Shown here one piece after another: positions 59,704-64,000 of a stretch of 64,000 nt of DNA (within the stretch, counting starts at the first letter, position 1; every line of letters begins with the position of its first letter). The stretch is from Microvelia longipes. Lineage: Eukaryota; Arthropoda; Insecta; Hemiptera; Veliidae. The notes under the pieces were generated by a model, which was given only the letters and a program-made list of their open reading frames with translations, did not search any database and was not told where the DNA came from. The translations under genes and the position numbers were made by a program. The stretch is from positions 52,804,673 through 52,868,672 of the forward strand of contig JACMZG010001911.1 in the NCBI GenBank assembly GCA_018340805.1, in the 5' to 3' direction.

Positions 59704-59900
59704 GTAATCATTCATTGCATGCTTGATTCTCTGCATGATATGAAATATCCTTGGAGGGTCTTACATTGCTTGTGAAAACGTATATAGGTTCATTGTTAAT
59801 GTGGCTTTAATGAAAACAGACTAGAGTTAATACAAGCCCTCAAAGTACTTAGAGCTAGGGTAAACAGGTTTGAGTCTTGGTGAGGTCACTCATTTTTACT
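59704..59900. other. Sequence downstream of exon B
   Basis: Presumed intron. Nothing recognised. Confidence 0.4.
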
Positions 59901-60663
59901 TTTCCTCATTTATACCGTAGGTAAATAAGAAAAGTATTGTGTTTGAAAAAATCTGAAACTGGGATGTCACCGAAATTATCCGTTACAGGTGTTTTTAAGG
60001 GCTTCTGAGTGGTTTTCATAAAGTTGTCTGTCTCTGTGTGTGTGTTTCTGTTATCATGGTTGCTCCTATTGTATTTACGCTAGAGAGTTGAAACTTTGTA
60101 CAAAAATCAGTCTACTGCTGTAGTTGTGCTATTCGGAAAACATATTTTTATGACATCATTAACCCACATCAATGAATCATCAAAAGTTTTGAAAAATCAT
60201 AAAACACAAAAAAAGAGGACATTTGATTGAGATTTGACTCGCATTTAGCCATATATAAGACTAACATTGGAACCAATTTTCATCTCATTATAAGCATTAG
60301 TTCAATTTTTATCAAATGTCTTGTTTATGTTTTTTAAGAAATGTAAAAAAAAACGGAAAACAATCTAATTGAGTTGAAGTTTGGTACAAATATATACCTC
60401 TACATAATAAATAAGTACACTAAATCTTGTTTAATTCAACAAGTATATCCATGATTTTTGTTGGATCATAAAAGTAAAGCAGCAATGAGCATTGTCAGTG
60501 CTAAATGGGTAACTGCTGAGATTGAAACGGATGTATTTACAATGTATTATGGAATTTTGTATGATCTGAGGACGTGCAAAACGAGTTTGAGGCTGGGAGG
60601 ATGAGCATAGTGAATCCGATGTGACGAGGAAAAGTTATGAGGTACCCTGTACCTGATTTTTTT
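59901..60663 (+). repeat. Family-D dispersed repeat, near complete
   Basis: Runs from TTTCCTCATTTATACCGTAG and GAAAAGTATTGTGTTTG, through TCCGTTACAGGTGTTTTTAA, the TG-rich tract, GTAGTTGTGCTATTCGGAAA and AAAGTAAAGCAGCAATGAG, to GAGGATGAGCATAGTGAATC and GAGGTACCCTGTACCTGATT. It is the best plus-strand reference copy in the window. Confidence 0.88.
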
Positions 60664-60674
60664 ATCCTTTATTT

Positions 60675-61125
60675 TAAGTTTTTAACTATAAAATTATTCT
60701 GGCAAGGACTTCTGAATGCCAGGCATTTAAGTTTTCTTTATATGCTTTATAAGTTGAGCTGTAGCATTGCTAATCATTTCTCTAATTTTCGTGGGGTTTT
60801 CAAAGGAAATTGAATCTAATCTTTGCTTAGTCAAAAGACTAAGCAAAGAAAGCGCTTTGCCAATAAAGATTTATTTTGTGGAAAGACTTCTATTATTTCA
60901 TTATTAATGAGAATGGATTGGAGTGCCAATTTTAGAAGGATAAGCATAGCTTTGTAAAACCAATAAAATAATATGTGCATTTTCTTTGAAACTCCCGAAA
61001 AAATAAATTAGTAACTAGTTGTAATTATTTTTATCAAGTTATAAAGCATAAACTAGTAACTTAAGCAAAAAACAGATTCTTATGGACAGACACAGCCAGC
61101 AGACCTCCATGTCAGAATTATTTTT
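60675..61125. repeat. Ancient family-P palindrome copy
   Basis: AACTATAAAATTATTCTGGC near 60680, and the inverted counterpart of GTCTGCTGGCTGTGTC/GACATGG near 61100, match the P palindrome ends with heavy decay. The central TTTGCTTAGTC/GACTAAGCAAA (60823-60848) is still inverted. Confidence 0.5.
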
Positions 61126-61850
61126 GTCCAAATATCTTGAAATTATTCTATAGTTTTAATTTTAAATTATATTATATAACCTTTGAAAATTTAAAGATTG
61201 GTCAATCACAAAACATACAATGACAATTAATTACCTGAGTATGTAAACACTGACAGCTTTCTCTTCAAAACAGTATATTATTTGCATTATTAGTATGTTG
61301 TTTACCCTGTAGGTGCATACAAGATTTTATCTCCAGATGCTGATATCATTTAATGATAGTATTATTCTTATTTTCATATGTTTTGTTGTATTTTATTCTA
61401 ATTTTTTGGGTCGGTCCTTCCTTATAAATTTTGGTGGTGCTGCCCCTATAAAAAAAAAAAAAAAAAATTTGTCCCAAACAACTTCTTTTGACCTGAAACG
61501 GATTTTGAGCAAACAACAAAACAAATTTAGTTGGACCCCCTCATAAATTTTTGGGGTGTCGCCCCCGAGAAAGTGTAACAAAAATTGATTGGTCCCCTTT
61601 ATAAATTTAAAGAATACCTCTCCTCTCCAAAAAAAATGGATTTAATTGGCTCTAACCCCAATAATAGTTAACACTTTTTATTACCTTGGGAGAAAAGTGC
61701 TTCTTTACTCTCTAAAAACTAGTGAATAAACTTCACATTATACACCGTTTGGAGTATAATGTCTTTTTTTAAATTTTAAGGTATTTAGCAGGCCCAAATA
61801 CTTGCGAATGTTAAGGAAAATTTCCTTGAAATGATTAATTTTAATAATTT
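61126..61850. repeat. AT-rich with a diverged TATAAATTT/GCCCC repeat
   Basis: Positions 61406-61640 hold three diverged units of the type TTGGTCCCC(T)...TATAAATTT(TT)GGGG(TG)...GCCCC. Remnants of a transposon end are likely. Opposed frames at 61313-61546 and 61393-61581 are not supported. Confidence 0.4.
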
Positions 61851-61853
61851 TAA

Positions 61854-62914
61854 GGCCCTTATTCAAAGACGTTTTCCTAACATTTTCCTAACTTTTTCCT
61901 AACATTCTCCTAACACCTAACTTTTTCCTAACATTCTCCTAACACTCACCTTAGGTTTAGGTAAGGGAAATGTTTTTAAGGCACGAAATTTAAATGATCG
62001 TTCCCGTGTTTTAAAAGTCATTTAGAGGCTTCGCATGATTTTTTTTAGTAAGAACCTAAGGTAGTTAGGTCAAAAAGTGATACCACGTAAATAGCGTAAT
62101 ATATTGCAAAATATCAATGTTATTAACTTAATACCTGGATTTACGACACACTTTGTCGTATTAATAACTATCTACATAAATTTACATAATATAAGTTTCT
62201 GTTAATCCACTTACCTTACTATTAGGGAGTTTACCCTGAAATTCTTTTAACTCAATCAGATTTTTTATTTTCTATGGTCTGTTTGTGGCGGGCTATCGAT
62301 TCAAAGAGGAAATTCAGTTGGTCCGGTGTGAATAATTCAGCCATTATTATATCAAAAATATTTTACTCAAACTAAAATGAATTTGATGACAAAATACGAA
62401 AAACAAAATTATGTAAATGATTTAGCAAAATGAAAACAGTGTTGCACTGATTAACAGGTCTTCATTTAGACACCTTTGGATTCGTACAACCTGGTCCACG
62501 TTCAAACTTGAAATGCTTGATACTGCTTTATTTATGAAAGCTGTTACAATAATTGAACATTGTATTTGTATTAACTCTACTGTTTACTGAAAACATATGT
62601 AAATAAAGTTTCTAATATATTTAACATTCGCCAAAGCAAGGCCACATTGTTGTTTATGACAAAGTGTGTCGTAAATCCAGGTAATAAGTTAATAACATTG
62701 ATATTTTGTGATATATTACGTTACTTACAATGGTATCACTTTTTGACATAACTACCTTAGGTTCTTACTAAATAAAATCATGCAAAGCCTCTAAATGACT
62801 TTTAAAACACGATAGGAAAATTTTAGGAAAAAGTTAGGAGAATGTTAGGAAAATGTAAGGAAAAAGTTAGGAGAATGTTAGGAAAATGTTAGGAAACGTC
62901 TTTGAATACGGGCC
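61854..62914. mobile_element. PIF/Harbinger-like DNA element with long inverted repeats
   Basis: A 1061 bp element flanked by TAA on both sides (61851-61853, 62915-62917), the 3 bp TWA target site typical of PIF/Harbinger. The ends are GGCCCTTATTCAAAGACG and the complement of GGCCCGTATTCAAAGACG. The inverted repeats are about 290 bp and consist partly of a CCTAACATTTT/CTCCTAAC subrepeat. They continue inward to TACCTGGATTTACGACACAC. The internal 490 bp is unique and holds the fragment listed next. Confidence 0.82.
62252..62344 (-). pseudogene. Possible Myb/SANT-like ORF fragment of the Harbinger element
   Basis: The minus strand reads MAELFTPDQLNFLFESIARH and KQTIENKKSD to a TGA. A one-base shift continues as LIELKEFQGKLPNSK up to an AAG|GTAAGT donor-like site near 62220. 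The FT..QL..L.E....K..IENK pattern resembles the first helix of the Myb/SANT-like proteins encoded beside Harbinger transposases. It is short, so the assignment is tentative. Confidence 0.4.
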
Positions 62915-62917
62915 TAA

Positions 62918-63439
62918 ATCATGTAATATACATTTACAAAAGCTATAACATTAAACTTATAAAAAATGTTAATTCCATTTTGTCTATGTTGTGATATTTA
63001 TAAATATAATCTTCTTGTAAGAGCATTGTTTGTTGTTAGTTTATTTATTATTTTTAAGTTACAATTTATTTATGAAATATACTTTTTCTAATTTCTTTTT
63101 TATTTATTTTACATTTTAGTTCTTATTGTGTTGAATTAGTAATTGATTTGGACAAAGTGTGAATTAATAATTCATGCTAAATTAAATGTATTGTTGTTAC
63201 TTTCATGCTGATGAATTTTTGAACCTTCAAAACATGATCTAGGTTATAGAGGGGGACACAAAAATTGAAGTTTCACTTTTAAACTCAAACAGTCAAAATT
63301 TATTTCACGTGGCTGAACAAAATGTGTTTGTTAGTTGAACATAGAGTGTTTATCACCCTAAATAAGTGTAGGAGAAAGTACTTAAGATGTGTTTTATTTT
63401 CCTGCATTTAAATTCACTAATTTTAATGAATTTAACAGT
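62918..63439. other. AT-rich sequence, no feature
   Basis: Nothing recognised. No further PAIP2 exon was seen. Confidence 0.4.
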
Positions 63440-64000
63440 CAATCAATTATTAAAAGTTAAGGTTTTCATTATTTTGATGTTTTTCATGGCGATTTATCGT
63501 CCAATGAGACTGGGGTGATTTTTTTCAAATTAGGCCTAAAATGACCTCTATACAAAGCAGTTATGTGCCCAATATGTTACATATTGTTTATTTTGGTTGT
63601 AAGGTACTCTTCAGCATTTTTAAAATCAGCTTTTTTCAGTTGAGTTTCAATTGAATTATTAAATTTTCAATAATTCATTGACTCCAAAAGGTAAAATTTG
63701 GAACATTATTTTTTTTCTTGGTTATGGTCACCTTAGTAACCAAAAAATTATTTTAATTTTTTTTTTCAATATTACCTTCCTTGTTAAAAAAATAATGAAA
63801 AGTGCATTTTCATTCTTTGTGGTTAAATTTATTATGCGAACTCGAGAGTAGATTAGCAGCAGTAGAACAAGAAATATTGGTTCTTATGTAAAGCCCAAAG
63901 AGTGTCAAACGAGGTCTATTTCATTAAGCTAGGTTGAGCCAAAGCCATAATATTAAGCCTCAAAAATTGGCCAAATTTCAAATTTTCTGTGTTTTATACA
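63440..64000. repeat. Dispersed repeat shared with 11320-12330 (rearranged)
   Basis: 63460-63680 matches 12060-12290 in the same orientation (CAATGAGACTGGGGTGATTT, TTTTAAAATCAGC). 63720-63970 matches 11720-11990 in the opposite orientation (TTGGTTCTTATGTAAAGCCC, AAGCTAGGTTGAGCCAAAGC). It runs off the window end. Confidence 0.65.

Overview
This is animal nuclear DNA, most likely from an insect. It is strongly AT-rich and has many (TA)n, (CA)n and (TG)n arrays and dense transposon remains. Only a few split exons look like host genes. The best two are a 5' exon of an M1-family aminopeptidase on the minus strand (47281-47771) and two homologous exons of PAIP2, the poly(A)-binding-protein interacting protein 2, on the plus strand (57040-57243 and about 59551-59703). 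A third, unidentified terminal exon may lie at 17254-17344. A hemipteran source is possible from the general repeat landscape, but nothing here proves it.

Layout. Positions 1-18.4 kb hold decayed repeats: several copies of a 0.6-0.9 kb dispersed family (called family D here), a composite repeat with tandem tRNA-like modules and a 0.7 kb palindrome (called family P, 6898-8690), fold-back elements and short tandem arrays. Positions 18424-31884 and 32919-46423 are two near-identical 13.5 kb segments on either side of exactly 1000 N. Each carries, in the same order, a tRNA-like half, a Ty3/gypsy element with 118 bp LTRs (minus strand), a 5'-truncated Jockey-like LINE with a 13 bp target-site duplication, inverted-repeat elements, a P repeat, a large fold-back element and a hairpin MITE. 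The segments share the same insertions and differ mostly by one-base indels and a few substitutions. The left one ends, and the right one begins, at the gap. This is the pattern of two overlapping contig ends or haplotigs that were never merged, so all features there should be counted once.

Positions 46.4-64 kb contain the aminopeptidase exon, a quiet AT-rich stretch, a 29 bp minisatellite embedded in a larger duplication (54061-55941), and the PAIP2 exon pair. Between the PAIP2 exons sits a Tigger/pogo remnant (58182-59026, TA target site) that has inserted next to a decayed family-D copy. Downstream are another D copy, an old P palindrome, a PIF/Harbinger-like element (61854-62914, TAA target site) with a possible Myb/SANT-like ORF fragment, and a repeat shared with 11.3-12.3 kb.

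No CRISPR, operon, rRNA gene or intact tRNA gene was seen. The most interesting biological point is the duplicated PABP-binding exon of PAIP2. The most important practical point is the probable false duplication.
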